Notes: generated by a model from the letters alone, not told the origin. DNA of 64,000 bases from Odontesthes bonariensis (GCF_027942865.1 NC_134515.1:29440449-29504448), one strand, 5' to 3'. Counted from the first letter of the stretch, positions 1-15,800 are shown. Made by a program: numbers and translations.

Positions 1-544
1 ACACACAAGAACTCTGACATAAGCCTTCCATCAGGGATAGCTGTCCTGTTTGAAGACTTCTGAAGTCCTTCCATGCCCTGCCCATGAGAGGGCTGCTGTG
101 CCACGAGGAAAAAAGAGCAAGATGCAGAGAGGCAAAATGAAACGGAGAAGGGCACTGGTTCATGCAGGAGTGCAACATTTCTTTTTCCATAATCTCCATC
201 TTCACCAGGCACACACAATCAGGCAATGATCAGCATTGCAGATCTTCCTGACATCCTTCTCCAAATCATTCCTCTGAAGTTCCGGGGATCATCCAAAGCA
301 TCCAAGAAGATTTTCCACTGATAATGCTTAACATGAATCTCAGGCAGTGACATCAGAAGTACAGTACAAAACTTACAGTGTGGTTATTTATGGAACCTGG
401 AGAAAAACAATGATGACGAATGGATGAAGTTTTGACTGAGTGAGACGCACTTTGGGGGACAGTTTTTCGATCCGCGGCTCTGCTTGCATTGGTAACGCTC
501 ATGCCCAGTGCACCTCATGCATTAGCATTCACGATTCTACCTAC

Positions 545-1070
545 CCATTAGCCACACTGTAGATAGCATAGGAGGCTGTGAAGGACTGAGAAAACACCTG
601 AAAGAGGTAGAGGATATCATGCACACAAGTATGTCGCACATACACAATCACTAGAAAAAATTAGAAAGGCAAATGTTCAGTGATCCCAGAATTATTCAAT
701 TGGCTTCATTCCCAAAGCAATGGAACCCAAGTGTGCTGTATTGCATTTATCTGTATTTGGACAGGCAGCCTTTTAATATCGCTTTGACTGTTAATCTTAG
801 TGCTGTATGTGTAAGTTATCATTAAACTACTGGCAGCAATTTCATTAGCATTACTTTGTTACTTCCGTTACGAATGAACAAGAGAATGTTCCACCCTTAA
901 GGCTAAAACGTGAAAGAAAAGTAAACTAAGATAGACTAACTAAACATTATTATTACAGCTAATATCCATCCAGCTGAGCTCTGTTGTGGCTTACAGCTCT
1001 GAATCAAGCTTCAGCAGCTCTGAATAACTAAATTAACATGCTGAAGTATCAGAACCAATTAATGTTTGCA

Positions 1071-1101
<31 letters not shown>

Positions 1102-3776
1102 GTGTGTGTGTGTGCGTGTTTGTTGATCTAAACTGATATCTGATGAAGTTGAGGTAATATACTGATTTCTACTATTCTCTCTGTTTTCTTGCACCAGAGG
1201 GTTGGAAGCAGCGTATTTGCCCACTGGCCTCTCAAATCCCCAGCCACTTGGAAAAACCAGTCCCTGCAGAAATTAAATGTCACATCCTCTATGCACCACA
1301 CTTAGCAGCGAAATTGGATTTTTCTTCAGTGCTGTTTGTCTGTTGTTAGAAAATGCATGGTCGGGGTGGCACAGCGCAAGGGTGCTGGGATAAAGGAGGA
1401 GAAATAATTTCGGATGCTACCTAAATTAAATCAACATTTGATCGCAGTGTAAAGTCTGAATGTGCAGAGTGTACAGGAAAAGAGCCGTTTCATGAAACAA
1501 AATAGCAACTAGAACAGGAAGAGGAAGGTATGAATTGGTCAAGCGCCAAAGGAAAAAGTGAGGGAAGGAAATCAGGAGAAGTGAACAAGACAGCAAGTTG
1601 AAGGGCGCATCACTCGTTGAGCCGAAAGGGCACAACATCGCCACCAGCACCATGTTCAATCAGCTGTTTTATGATTTGTTTAGAAACCCGGCGAGTTCTG
1701 CGAGTAATTTAACATCACAACGCCTTTGGCAGAGTCTCCGTGTTATTGCAGTTGCAATGTTTGTCTGTGTGATAAACAGAAAGGAAGAGTGAAAGCATCT
1801 GTCTCGGAGAGACAAATTGAATTCTAATGCGAGTGCCAGTAACATATCATAAATCCTCCAGCTCGCTCAGCTTGTCACCCCTCTTTTACTACCCACATCC
1901 TCCATGCTGCCAGAACAGAGGAGAGGGGGCACTATAAACAGATGAAACCCTCAGAAGATATTGTGACAAAGGATATGTGTAGAGATTACAAAATGCTTTG
2001 AATGAACACAGATGCGAGGATCGATTGTACAATATAAAATACACAAAGCAGAAATAATAGCATCTGTACCTCTCAACATTCTAGCCGCCTCAAAAGCATT
2101 TTCTTAGCAGTGCCACAGTGCGCTGTGCCACCCATCAGCCTTTGCTGCAGAATGCACACACAACTCCTTTGGCATTTTATTTGTCCCCAAACTAGACTGA
2201 TTCCAGTTCAGCAGCTTTTGCCCTTAAATCCCCAAAATGCTCCAATGACAAATCTCACCATCACTTGTATAAATATATATGCAGGCCCTCTCTTCTCTTC
2301 TCTCTGCACGCAAACACAAACTCCAAAAACAAACCTGCCTTATTCAAACAGGCTTTGAAAGGAGGCATTTTCCTGTAGGAAATCTGCTCTCTCTTGTTCC
2401 TTTGTGGCAAGATCCTCAACTCACCCCCAGCCCTCCAAAACCTCCTGAGCTAATAGAAAATCCAGTGAAGCCTTTTAACTTTACACATAGGCTCCTCATC
2501 TATTTATTCCCCTTGCAGCTCTCTTCTTCTTGCATTTCTTTGATAGTCATTCCAACTGATTTAAACTGGACAGGGTATCTAAGGGCAAACAGTGCATATC
2601 CCATTTATCATTCACCACCATTCTGAGTGGCTTTTCCCACTGCTTTCATTTGGTTCTCCTGCCTTCTCTGCCACTTTGAGCAGAATGCTGCTCCTCTTCT
2701 GAACAGCAAAGCCGGCGCGTGGCGCAAACTCCTTCAGTCAGCACAAATCCCCCCAGAGATAGACAGAAGAAAGTGAATGAGAATTAGGAAGATGAAGGAG
2801 GGGGGAGGAAGAGGAGACTGCAAAAACACGGGGAATGGAGGAATAGCCTCCATGCGCCCAACATGCCGGCAGCCATGCTCAGGCGCAAATATCCATTTCT
2901 CAATAAAAAAATGTTTCCAGGTGTCATGGCCACTGTCTCTGATTTCGCAGTAAGGCTTACACTCTGAGCACACAGAGGAGACAAGAAATTCCTGCTGATA
3001 TCAAAGAAAATATGCAAATGACCTGGAGAAAAAAATCCACCCAAGCCAGTAACAAACTGGTCAAAGATCGGATCCTTTCTCTACAGAGGTACATGGAAAC
3101 AGATTGAACACATGCTAGCTGCTCAATAATTCAGTTAGAATGGATGCACTGTGCTTGTGATGAATGCTGTAACACAGCAACAGGCTCATTCGTTCCCCAC
3201 ACACAGAGAAAATATGATACGCAGTGATTAGAGGAGAAGTAGGTCTCTGAAGGAAACCCAGAGAAATTGAAGAGACTGATGGGCTGAACAAATGAGAGCT
3301 GCAAAACCCACTCGCAGATTTTTGTAATAAAAATGTGGGGGGAAATGTGCTGAGGACATTCATTTCCTCCTAATTCTGTTTGTATTTGCACATTACACAG
3401 CTTGCCTGGCCTTTGAGGGTAAGAGTGAAGAGGATGCGGGTATTTGCAGAGTGAAACAGGTGACGGGTGGAGAAACTGAACTATGTGCTGTTTCAAAGTG
3501 TAAAGCGTGTAAAAGATCTGTGTTTTGTCTTATCCGAAACCACCAGCAGTTTTGGATTCCCGGTGCTTTCTCATTAAAGTTTCTAACTGAATTTGGAGGG
3601 TGATTTCATTACAGCAGCTCCAACTTCACCTCTTCATCACACTTCAGAGGAATCTTAAGCTTTCCTCAACCCTCTGCACCTTCTGCAATTACCCACCGTA
3701 GATATTCAACTTGTCATACAGTATGTTATCCTCATCTATTAGCGTCACAGCAGTAGCTGCAATAGCTCAAAAAGCA

Positions 3777-3846
<70 letters not shown>

Positions 3847-6800
3847 CACAACCTCCTCCTTTATGCTCTTGCTTCTTCTCTCATGTTTCATTGTGGCTCT
3901 TATCAAAATTGCATGCTGCAGTTGTTTAACAGCCACAAGTGACCTGTCACACGCGTTGTGGTTAGTTAGCTGTGATCAGTCGTCTTTAATGTTACTGGAA
4001 GCTTCGTGACTGTGGATATTTCTGGAGGTAATCAGACTCTGCCTCAACATAAAACTTACCGGTCGAATGTTATGCGCCAAGAGGACAAACCTCTTATCTG
4101 CAGAAACTTGGAACTTTGTCATGGTCAGGTCCTGTAGAAAGAGGCAGTGTTAGCAGTGCTAAAGGAAACATTCATATCCTATATTGAGGTTAAAGTGCCA
4201 CACTAGAAAGGTAAGTGTATGTATCATAAAGTTATTGTTCTTCATACGTTACTGTGAAAGCAGTTGTTGGTTGAGGTGAAACTCCTTTTAACCGATTTTT
4301 CTAGGATTAATCTGCTGATTGCTTTCTTGATTTATGAATTGATTGGTTTGTAAAACCAAGTGCTTTAAATACTGTAGATGCCTAACAATTTTCTGTCAGC
4401 TGTTAATTACCTTCAAGAACAAAATTTTTTATCTACTTCTTCAAATTGTGGGTAGCTTGATTTATAATAAAGCGTCATATTTAGACAATTGCCACAGTTT
4501 TCTATTTTAGTTTCTCAGAACTTACTTGCACACAAACACTGAAGAATAGAATATACTTGATCAAATTTTTTTCTTTTTTTTTTTTAAAAAAGGTCTAATG
4601 TGGAGAAACATTTTTGAAATATTGGTGATAGCACTTCTTGTTTTTATCCATCCGAGTTCCTCTAGGCTGATATGTCCTGTCCTATTTCCGCTCTTTATAT
4701 ATCAGTGTGGTCTCACACACCATTGGTCCATAGCACAAAATGTAGCAGTTTGTAAAATGACTACGCAAGTTGCTTATGTCCGCCTTTTCAAAAATGACAT
4801 TATGCCTTTTACATTGTGTCAAACTATTAAGCCAGACCAAAATTTGTGATATTACTACATTCACCATTGCAAATTATAATATGCTTGCATTTTTTTTGGG
4901 TTGTCCCAAAAAAAAAGCCTGCAGCTGATCCAAAACGCTGCAGAGAGAGTTCTGATGAGAACTAGCAAGAGAAGTCATATTTCTCCAGTTTTACCTTCTC
5001 TTCATAGGTTCCTTGTAAAATCCAGAACAGAATTTAAAATATATATATGAAACGCCTAATGACTAGGCTCCATATTACATCTTAATACTTGTGGGTCCTA
5101 GAGTTTCTAAAAGTAGAATGGGAGGCAGAGCTTTCAGTTATCAGGCTCCTCTTTTATGGAACCAGCTGCCAGTGTGGGTTGGGAAGCAGACAGCCCCTCT
5201 ACCTTTAAGATGAGGCTTAAAACTTTACTTTTTGATAAAGCTTTTTATAGAAAAAAAATAAAATAAAAACTTTTCTCCTTTCATAAGGGATGGTTCAGGT
5301 GACCCCGAAACATCCCATACTTATACTGCTATAGGCCTGGACTCCCATGATGCACCTCTCCTCACTCTGCTCTCATTACTCTCCATGTACATACGACATT
5401 ATTGTTGTCATTAGCTTGTGTTTCTCTTTCTCAGCAGGTATCCCTGGTCTGGTGTTACGGTGCTTCTTGTCCCCTCTTTCCTGTCCTCTCAACCCCCAGC
5501 CGGTCGAGGCAGATGGCCGCCCTTCCTGAGTCTATTTCTGCCAGAGTTTTCTTCCTGTTAAAAGGGAATTTTTCTTCTTTTCACCGTGACATTCTGCCTG
5601 CTCGGGATTGTAGATTGGATCGAAGAGAGGTTTTGATGCAAGCAGTTTCCTTATCTAGACAACTTTTTTTTTTTCATTGGCATTGTATGAATGGGACACA
5701 GACTGCAGACTCCTTTTAAATATATATATATATCAAGATTTTCTTGTCTTATTTTTCTGCTCCGTAGCTCTTTGAGATTGATAAAATATAAAGTGCAATA
5801 CAAATAAAAGTTATTATTTTTATTATTAATTCGGATAAAAATGATGTGATAGGATAACAATTGTATTACAGTGAACTGGGTTTTTGTAGGGCATTTTTGT
5901 GACATTTTCTTGTGATTTGGCACAATATAAATAAAACGGGATAGAATAGAATTATAAGGAGGTAGGAGGGGCCAGACAATGGCAGTGAGTATTATTCTGA
6001 CCGCTACAGGTTTTTTCTTTTAAATAACGTGATTTTCAAACCTCACTTTTGCATTCTGTCTTTGTTTCCATGAACTTTCACTTTCACTTACTCTTTGGTC
6101 TTTGTTTTACATGGCTAAGCTGATTTCTTTTCATTTTTTCTTCTAAAGAACAAAAGGCAATGTAAAATGTGACCCTGTCCTCTGAGCATTTATTACAACA
6201 CTGCTACATTTTGGACATGTGGACAAACATGTTTATTACATGTTTTCAAGTGAGACTTGGGTGATTGTTAACAAAGCTGGGCAATAAAAGTCCTTGGTAA
6301 AAGAGAACCAAACTCAGAATTCATCCCACTGAAATGCAACAACCTAAACACTTCAGTCCAGTTCCTCCGTGCTTTAAGAAACACGCTACATTCCTCCTTA
6401 CGTTGCCGACAGCTCAAAATGATCACGCATAGTTTGTCATCTCACAACTTAAACAAAAATATAATATATCAAAATGGTTAAGATAGAAGAGGTGGCATGA
6501 AGATGATTGAAAGTAAAATTACTAAATATAACACCATGGAATTTTCTTCTTTTCCCGGGGTGCATGCTTTTACATCCACATACCTGCTGGCACAACCATT
6601 TTTGGATGCCTTTAAAGATTTTTTTTGCACCTTTGAAGCACTTTGTAACACTGTATTTGAAATTGAAAAGAAGTACTTTTTCCTAGTGAATCTTTTTCTC
6701 TAAGGCTGACCAAATTTCCTCTGCTCTCCATGTATCAAAGGATGTCCTTGTGGTTTTCGATATTCATAAAAGAAAATATCTTTTTGTGGAACTGGAAACA

Positions 6801-9800
6801 GCCCCAGAGATGACGAATCACATTTCAATATAGAAGAGAGATCGCCCAACCTGACAACACAACCCTGCTTAAAGCTCATACGCGATGACCCATATAAGTC
6901 TGTCAGTGTCGCGCAGAGGCGGTGTTCAAAATGATGCCCTCGGTTGGAAAATTCTCTTTGAAGCCACATATTGAGGGCTCCCAGAGCAGCCAGATTGTGA
7001 TGAAGGGGGTGGGGGGTGGGGATACCAACACTGCCAAATCTTTTTTCGTCTGAACTGTGGGATGTGGTGCTGTGGGACTCCACCCCATCTGTCAATCTTC
7101 ATGCATCTCCTTTTCTATCGATCTGAAATTCTATTCATTCTGGGCTCTGAAACCTGTCCTCATGGGTTCCGTTGTTGTCACTTACTAGTGAGCTGTTGTC
7201 CAGCAGAGTTGTGGTTAGATTGTTGCTGAGGCTGAATGTCAGGACATGTCCCTCTCTGGTGCGCAGTACCACTTCATTTTCTAAGGGTTAAAACAGTTTA
7301 GGGACTTAAACTCACAGAGGTAGAGAGGGTCTGCAAACCAGTGGTTCAATTTCAGGAAAGACCATTAAAATGGTGTTAAACTTAGCAGTTTGTCAGTCAG
7401 GAGTCATTTGTGAGCCAGAACATGCATCATTACCATTTAACCAGGCCACGCAGGGGTCATGAACTTTGAAGTCGTCACTCTCCAGGTCCTCCATGGTCAC
7501 ATGAGAACGGCGTAACAAGTGAGACTCGTCTTTAAAGATGGAGAAAAAGAGCTCATTACTGAATTGTATGTTGACAGGAAGCATCCTATTGGACTCATCT
7601 TTTTGCATTCTCAGTGTCACTCTGAAAAGTCTGTAACATACACATAGCATTTACATGAAAAGTTGCAAACTTGATGACAAGACTCATGCCTCTCTCATAT
7701 CTGTCCTTTAAATGTAAGGCTACAGACAGCAGTCACATAGCCGACCTGGAAAAAATGCAGACAAGAGGGTACGACAAACCATGCTGAGGCAGTGACAAAA
7801 TCCTAAAAAAAAAAAAACAACCTTATAGTATCTCCTCTCTGGAACTTTAATTAACACATTATATTCTGTTTATTTACTTGGCACTAAGACCAAAGTGTAA
7901 AACCAAAGGTCCTTCGCTGTTTATGGTTTTTTTTATGTTTATGATCGCTCCTGGTTGGATGCAGTAACTTTCTGGATTCTCCCCTGGTTGCCTGGCAACT
8001 ACTAAGAGCTTTGAAATTGTCAAAGGGATTTGAACCCCTTAAAAAGGCAGATTGCCATATTTACTCAGTGTTTTTTCTACATATTAAAAAAACTTTTTTA
8101 AAAGGATAGTTTTAAGACAGCTTTAGGGGTTCCGGTATGGAGGATTTGTTTTCTTTTTTTTTCTTCTACTTTCGAAAGGACTCTGATTAGTTCTGCGCCT
8201 TGTTTAGTCTTCAAGCTAAGCTGAACTAGCAGCTGCTGGCTGTAGCTTCATATTTATGCAAGGCATGAGAGTGTAATTGCTCCCCTCACAGAAGTTGCCA
8301 CCAGAGAGCGAATAAGCATTTCACCAAAAAACGCAAAAAAAAAGGATTCCCTCTGTTCTCAACATCACAACTACTTTGATGCGTTTACTCCCCTCGAGCC
8401 CTTTAAACCCATTTTGTCCTCTCGTTCTCATTCTTACCAGGCGTGAGAAGGATCACAGAGAGAATGACCAGAGACATAACAGCCAGGATCACCACCATGG
8501 CTATCCCTATGCCTTTCCAGTTCCGCGGGGGACCGTCTGAACTCCCCAGGTCCTGATATGAGAGAGAACACAAACATAGTGATGAATATGAACACAGCTA
8601 AAAAGGAGGACATTAGTGCTGCTTCATTTGCACAGGATTTTCTTCCCAGCAGACAGATCAGCGCAGTGAGCCTCAGGGGACTGACACCAATCTTCAGCAT
8701 CACAGAGGCCCTTCTGTTAGAAAATTACATAGAATTGTTGCATAATGAGAAAGCTGCCTTTAATTGCAGCAGCACTTGGAGCTGCATAAGAATTTTTTTC
8801 GTTCCCAATGCTTCATCTCACCTGTTACAGTACATGAATAATGAGGTGTGTGCTAAAATTAAGGAGGGGTGGGGAAAGGGTGTTCTGGATATGTGCTGCC
8901 TGAAACTGATGTATGCTTTCATGAAAAAAACCCCGCTGTGCTCGCCCAACTGTTTCCAAACAGGAGTTGATACTGTGAAAAAGATGTAGATTATTTAAAC
9001 CCTGTATAACCCGAATAGTACAAAAACAATATACCCAATGCTTAGAGTGAGGGGATATATAATTTTTGAAAATGTGTGAAAATATGCTCATGTTGAATTT
9101 GATGCTAGCAACATGTTCCAAAGAAGTTGAGACAGGAGCTAGTTTACCACTCTGTTGAATCACTTCTCCATTTAACAAAGCTCTGTAAGACAGTGGCAAC
9201 AGAAGAAAAGCAAATCAAAGAAAACACCTGGTGGAATTTGTCAGAACCAGTTAGTTTCATTGGCAACAGGTCAATAACGTCAGTCGATATGAAAAAAGCG
9301 TCCTGGAGAGGCTATTTAAGACGTGAAAATATGGAGTGGGTTATTATTTTATGGCCAATTAGGTCAAGAACTTGGTAAAATTTTAAAATTGCATAGAATT
9401 TGAGGGTTTTATTATACCAGTGATGTTAATTTGGAATTCAAATTGTACGGTGAAATCTTTGTGTGCACAGGACAAGGCTGAAAAGCAACATGCAATTACC
9501 ATGCTCAGTCAGACCTGCATTCAAAACACACATGTGGAAACCCCTGCATGGACTGTAAGCACTTCAGAAAAGCTTTTCACTGAAATAAAAAATGCTACTT
9601 AAAATTCTGCCTTGCAAAGAAAAAAAATCATTTGTAAATACTAAAGAAAAAAATATGTAGCTGCCTTTTCTGGGCTCACAATAGTGAACCAATGCAGCAA
9701 AAAAAAGGAAACTACATCAAACTAAATTGAACTCCATTTTGGAAATAATGAACACCATAGTTTCCATGTTAACAGCTATGATATGGTTAGATACTGCGTC

Positions 9801-12800
9801 TGCTCTGGGTAGAAGGTACCAAACAGCTTTGCAAGTACACGTTAACTTAATATAGCTTTCCTCACCCACACAGCGACAGTAAATGTTTTTGTTATTTTCA
9901 GGGAAGCCGTTGCTTATTTCAGCAATGCAATCAGCAAGTATATGTACACAACTCTAGAAAAAACGTTTTGATTAATTGATAGATAATACATTTGGGAGTC
10001 AAATTACTCCCGCCTGTGCACATTTATCTGGACTCAGCTGGCTTGAAGACTCTGCTCATGCCCCACAGTTCTCATTCTAGGCTTCTTCTGTCACTTATCA
10101 GAAGTGGAAAAAGTAAAGTGTACGGCATGGGTGAAATGTACAGAGCTGTCATGCTGTCCGGTTCACAAGCACCAATTTGCCATCAGCCAGAAAAATCCCT
10201 TATAAAAGGCCTTAGTTCCCTTCTTAAACTTGCATACCGGAACAAAGACAGTAGTTCAATTAAACGTCCCAACTGAACCATAACTGCAGTTTGACTTAAT
10301 TGTGCATGCGAACATACTAATAATTAAACCCCCTCTAACCCTTACTACACAAGCATGGCTCGGTAGTTAAGTGTCCACGTGCTCAAACAGCCTTCCTGCA
10401 GTCTAAACCTTAGACTTCACCATTGGACCCACAATCACCCTTAGAGGCATACAGTATACTCTGGTATAAGAATTGTTAATCAGATATTTGACTAACATTT
10501 CTACTTAAAAGCTACAGCAACTGGTCACTTGAGTTTCTTTAACAACACTTGCAAAGTGTTGTTTAAAGAAGAAGCGTTGCAAGATTGGCAAAACGGACCA
10601 CAACAACTTCAATTAAATGTCTTACTGGCATCAAATTCAAAATATAATATAATGCCTTTTTTTTTATCATTTGGTTTGTTTTCTTTGCATTTTGTTCAAG
10701 TAAAATACAACGATTTGCAAATCATTGCATTTTGTTTTTCTACAACATTTTTGGAGATGGGTTGCACTTCATCTCCAAAGAGATGGTTAATCCCGATTTA
10801 ATCAACTGCTCTGGGGGAAGTTTTTAACAAGGCAATGAAAGTAATTTGAAGACGAGGCTGTGTAAGGTTGTGACAAAGCCACAAAACTTAAGTTTTGGTC
10901 CTTGCATGCCCGCTGAATGCAGTCAAGGAGAACTGATGGAATGAGTCTGCATCAGTATCAGTTACAATTAAGCACAACTGCGTGCTGTTCCCAGGCTGTA
11001 CTCCACTCCTTCATAATGAGTGGCTGGCACTGCTGAAGCCTGCTGGAGTGTGAGAGACTGGTAACAGAGCAGCTATAAAACTCAGCCTTCATTATGGCCA
11101 CGCACCCCTTTGGCTCAATCCTTAAAACCTTGCCAGTGTCACTCCCTCTCCTCCTGGCCTTGGAAAGGTGGGCAGCGGAAGAAGGGCATCTGTGCAGTTC
11201 ACTGGACAACGAAATGCTGCTTTTCCGTGCTTCCTGGGGGACACCATCTGTCCCCGATTCTGTGCAACTGGCCGCAATAGCTTCGATAGCCACTTTAAAT
11301 ACCTCAACACTTTCTCGAAATGACCACACGTGTCTTTACCTCCTCTCACTATCTCGGTGGAGGAGGGCTGATGATTTGGGCTTGTTTTTCAGCTACAGGA
11401 CCTGAACACCTTGCAGTCATTGAATTGGCCATGTAAACCAAAGTGCTAGGGTTGGTCAGTTTTGGCATGTTCTTGGGGTTTTTGTTTAAGTTTTTTTTTT
11501 AATTCTCATTCATTCTTTACCTTTTAGTCTATCGGTTTCTCATATCATATTTTTATTTATCTGATTCTCATCATTGCTTTGTTTTTGTTCTGCACTCTGG
11601 TTTGGCCTTTCTTTGTGCAAAGGTTTTGTCTCTGTTCTGTGTTTTGATTAACTTTCGGTTTGAGTTCTGGTATTTTGTTGGAGCTATATTCTTTGTGTTT
11701 TTCTGTTTTGGTTTCAGTCATCTTTATTAGACTCTGTTTGAGTTTGTATTCCGTCTGTGGTTCTGGTTAGTCTCTAGTTGTTTTGAGTTGTTGGTTTAGT
11801 TTAGTTTTCCCTACTCTTGTTGTCACACCAAGATATCGTCGGTGGTCTTGGTCTTGTCCCTAGGTCTCCAGTGCACACCTGTTTCTTGTTATTCACTCAT
11901 CTGCCATCACAATACACACCAACCCACCCGGCATTTAAAGCTCCCCTGCCCTCTCAGTCTATTTTCACATGGTTTTCCTGCTTGTTTAATAAAGACTTGT
12001 TTGTTCATAGTAAGTTTTCGTCTGGCCTGCTGTTTGCTACAGCTTGACTGAAATTGGGTTATAGAAAATACAGCAGCAAGGGAAAATAATCAAGATGTTG
12101 TAATGACCCAGTAAATGTTCATACCTCAACCCAAATTAAATGCAGTGATGGGAGGTGCACATAAAAAAACTACTTACAAAAATTATCAGTGCAAATAATT
12201 GCTGCTATAGATGGGTCTAAACGCTGTTAAATCATAAGGAGTATTTTGGGGCTTAGACTTTGTCAAATACATCATGAAACAGTATAATATGTAATGTGTT
12301 GTTGTTCATCTGAGATTGTTTTTACCTCATTCTAACATCTAATCATGGCCAAATGTTTTAAAAAATATATTTTTTGAACTTGTAAATTCTGGAATTAAAA
12401 GAGGGTGTACACTTTCTTTTTCCCTTGAGTCTATTAAATTCTGAAATTGACAATGTTCTTACATAATTGGAGTCAAGTGTCTGGAAACACAGTTTCAGTA
12501 AAGAAAACATTGTGAAATCTGCAGGATCTGATGATCAATGCAGTTTGACTTCCAACATTGGTTCTCTGATTCTTCATTCCTATATGTGTATTTTGTCAAC
12601 ATTTCCAACAACATTTGTGATGTGTTAAACTTGGACAGTAGAAGATTTACTTTGTCCCTGAAGATGTGTGAAAGGTACATGGGGTCTGCCGGCGCAGACC
12701 TTCTGCTAAGGTTTCATCTTTTATATATCTGCTTGGCTGCAGTGTCGTAACATGTTAAGATTAAAAACCTGCAGGGGTAACACCTAAATTATGTTTGAAC

Positions 12801-15800
12801 TTTCAGTGCGTGCAAGGCTGGGTGATTGATGTCCAAGGCTCTACTGGCCTCTCTAGCTCTCTCTGTTTCTTTTCTCTTATTCTCCTGCCCTCACAGCACA
12901 CAATCCCACAGGGAACCATTTATCCATTATCCTTCTATCAGATAAAGAAACCTACTGTGAAGGCTTTGGTACAATACAGTCACGTTACACCTTTAGCTCT
13001 TACAGTCTCAAGTCTGAAAAATGGAGAATTTTAAAATCAAACCTCCTTAACATGGCAAACTATTTACATGCTGGGAGGATAAGAGCCATGAGCAGCAACG
13101 GTAATGTATCAAGGTGACTGCGCACATCATAAAATGTATTACAAAGTAGAACTACACTGACATTCTGGGGTCTCCTGATGAACAGAGACATTTCAAATTA
13201 AATGACTTGCTTGATTGATTTCAATACACAGTTTTTTCATTGGACGTCCTCCCTCAAATTATGTGAGCAGCATCCTCCACGGGGTAGGCACATCTCCAAT
13301 CATCCCCCCTGAGCCAGGATATTACTTCCAATTAGGGTCACGTCAGACAGGGAGAATTCCACATTTGGGTGAATGAGGCGTTTTGTCATTCTTCCAAATG
13401 AAGTACAGATGCACTGAGCAGAATCCCCAGAGTGAACACTGGAGAAGCTGCTAGCGCCGACTGGCTGCTGGTCATGCTGCATTTGGGAATCTAATGCAGC
13501 ACAATCTGCTAGCACAGGTGATCAGATGACAAGCTGGGCTGTGTGACAGCCCAGGTTTGTCTCAGTCATTTTGATGGACAAGCAAAATTATCTGCAAGAA
13601 GGTTTTCTGCTGAGGCAAATCAAGAAAGAATCCTCCTTGGTGAGCTGTCCTTTTATTCAGCCAGCACAAGAGAGTGAGAGTATGAGGTGTCAGGCAGACA
13701 CCACTGGGCGTGAGAATGCAAATGAAACATTTTTATGTTCCTGGATAAATCACCTGGAGGCATCCTGTAGTGAGGATTTTTTTTGGCAAACCATGCAGCG
13801 CTTAAAATGAAAATGGAGAGAGCTCCTCCATTGGCCAGCACTACTGTGGAATTTTCACTCAACCAAATGAAAGAATCGATAAGGTATAGAGTTGTATACG
13901 GTCCACTGGGAAACAAATAATAAAGGGAATACAGCCACGAACAAGACTTTTAGACAGACACTCTCCCTCTGAAAACCGTTTCTTGCCAATTTTAATATCT
14001 CATTGTGGAATGTCAGAGCATTTGTGCCATTTCAACTTCAAGATCAAACTTATCAGACCGCAATTGTTTATCAAACAGCTCAAAAACAGATCCCAACTAA
14101 TTGTCTTTGCTCTCAATGTTGCACACAAAATCAAACCATATCATCTGTATTGATTGAGTTTGCACACTAGAAAAAAGCCAAAATCACGCCAAATACCTAT
14201 ACAGCGCGCACCACAACTAGGTCGTGCAGGATTCTGCCAGTGCTTACAATTCATAAATTAGGCTCAAGACACCTCCTTAACTCCATCTTCTGTGTCTTTG
14301 AGGAAGCCAATAATAAATCACATGAAGAGGAATGAGGGAACCAATTCAAGGCGCTCTGGGAGTCTGGTCTCAGGTTTGCATGTCTTCTAAACTTCCCCTT
14401 GTTGACACTGGCTGATAATGCTCATTACACACATGCCACTGACAAAGGCGTAAAAGAAATAAGTACCTACATAAATAGAGGCCGATCCATTGGCAGACAC
14501 ATACAGCCCTCAATATTACCTATGGGCTGATTTAAATGGTTTATTGTAATTGCTCACAAGGGAAATATGTAGATTAGTAGGTAACAAGTAAATATTATCT
14601 TGTCAATATTTCTCGCTGCTTCATTATAAATGCAGGTCGTCATTACAGCATACTGTAGTTTCATTATGCTCAGGATGAATGAAAACCAAACTGCTACAGT
14701 AATTAGATACTACCAAAGGAATTCCTGTGACCCCAATCACTGCATTGGGTGTTCTATTATCTTTCTTAGCTTAACAAAGAGGGAAATAAAAAGAAAAACA
14801 ACAAAAAAAATAGCCCCAAGAAAGAGAGTAGGTGGTATTGACATCTTTTAGGAATAACAGGAATTCGCCCACGAGACTTTTGTCAGACAATGCAGCAAAA
14901 GCCTTTGTGAAATGAAAGACCAGCTGCTTTAGCCTAATGCTGCAAGGCTGCCCCTCTTTTCATGCTCCCCATCACACGCAAGGAAATTACAGTACAAAAG
15001 GATCCTGTGCAAGGGAGCTCCTCCATGGCATGTCCAGAGTTACTAAAAGTGGCTCAGTACCTGCCTTAGGACAGGAGCAGAATCACTAAAACACAAATGG
15101 GGGAGCTACGGGTGACCAGGCACAGAGTTAAAGAACAGGCCGATTCTCAGCAAACTGAGGCTCCTTTGAGAGACTTGATCAGTAAATAATATATATTATA
15201 AATAACTAAGCCTGAACCAGAGTATCAAGCTTTTCCTTCAGAAAATGATGGTATTTGCTTAGATGTTTGTGGCATTAAGCGCTGTCAGGTGGCAATAACA
15301 TGGACTCTATCCCGTTTCTAATACCCAAAACACACAGACAAGTAGGTAACCCACATTACCCTCCAAACCACTGTCACACAACCACAGAGAAAACAGAGGC
15401 ATTCCATATTTGAATCAAGGGCCGAAAGACAGAGGGGGTTATTTGCAGATTGTGGTTTGATTTGGCACATGTGACAGCCTATAATCCAGAGCAGAAATAA
15501 TCAACCCTCTTACTGAAAATGAACAAATGTGACATGCCTCATTAACATCTTTACTGTGTAAAGCACATTGATAGGAGACCATAGTATGAAAGGATATTTG
15601 CAGGCAAAAGGTTAAACCCTGCAGCCTTATGTGGTCCTAGAGAAAAGGAAGTGCTGTAGGATTATGAAACAAATCCTTTCTTTCAAACAACTTTCAATGA
15701 GATTTCATCACGTTAAAAAAAAAAAGTATAAATATGTGCATTGCTTCATGGCAAAGGTCACCGTGCTCAGCATCTTACAAATTAGGCATAGATTACATAC

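Noticed and set aside
8558-8989. 143-codon plus-strand frame
   Set aside because: No known protein family, no splice or start context, and it overlaps the donor/acceptor region of the DPP-like exon on the other strand.
10958-11329. 123-codon minus-strand frame
   Set aside because: Adjacent to transposon debris, no recognised domain, and no splice signals that fit the surrounding gene.
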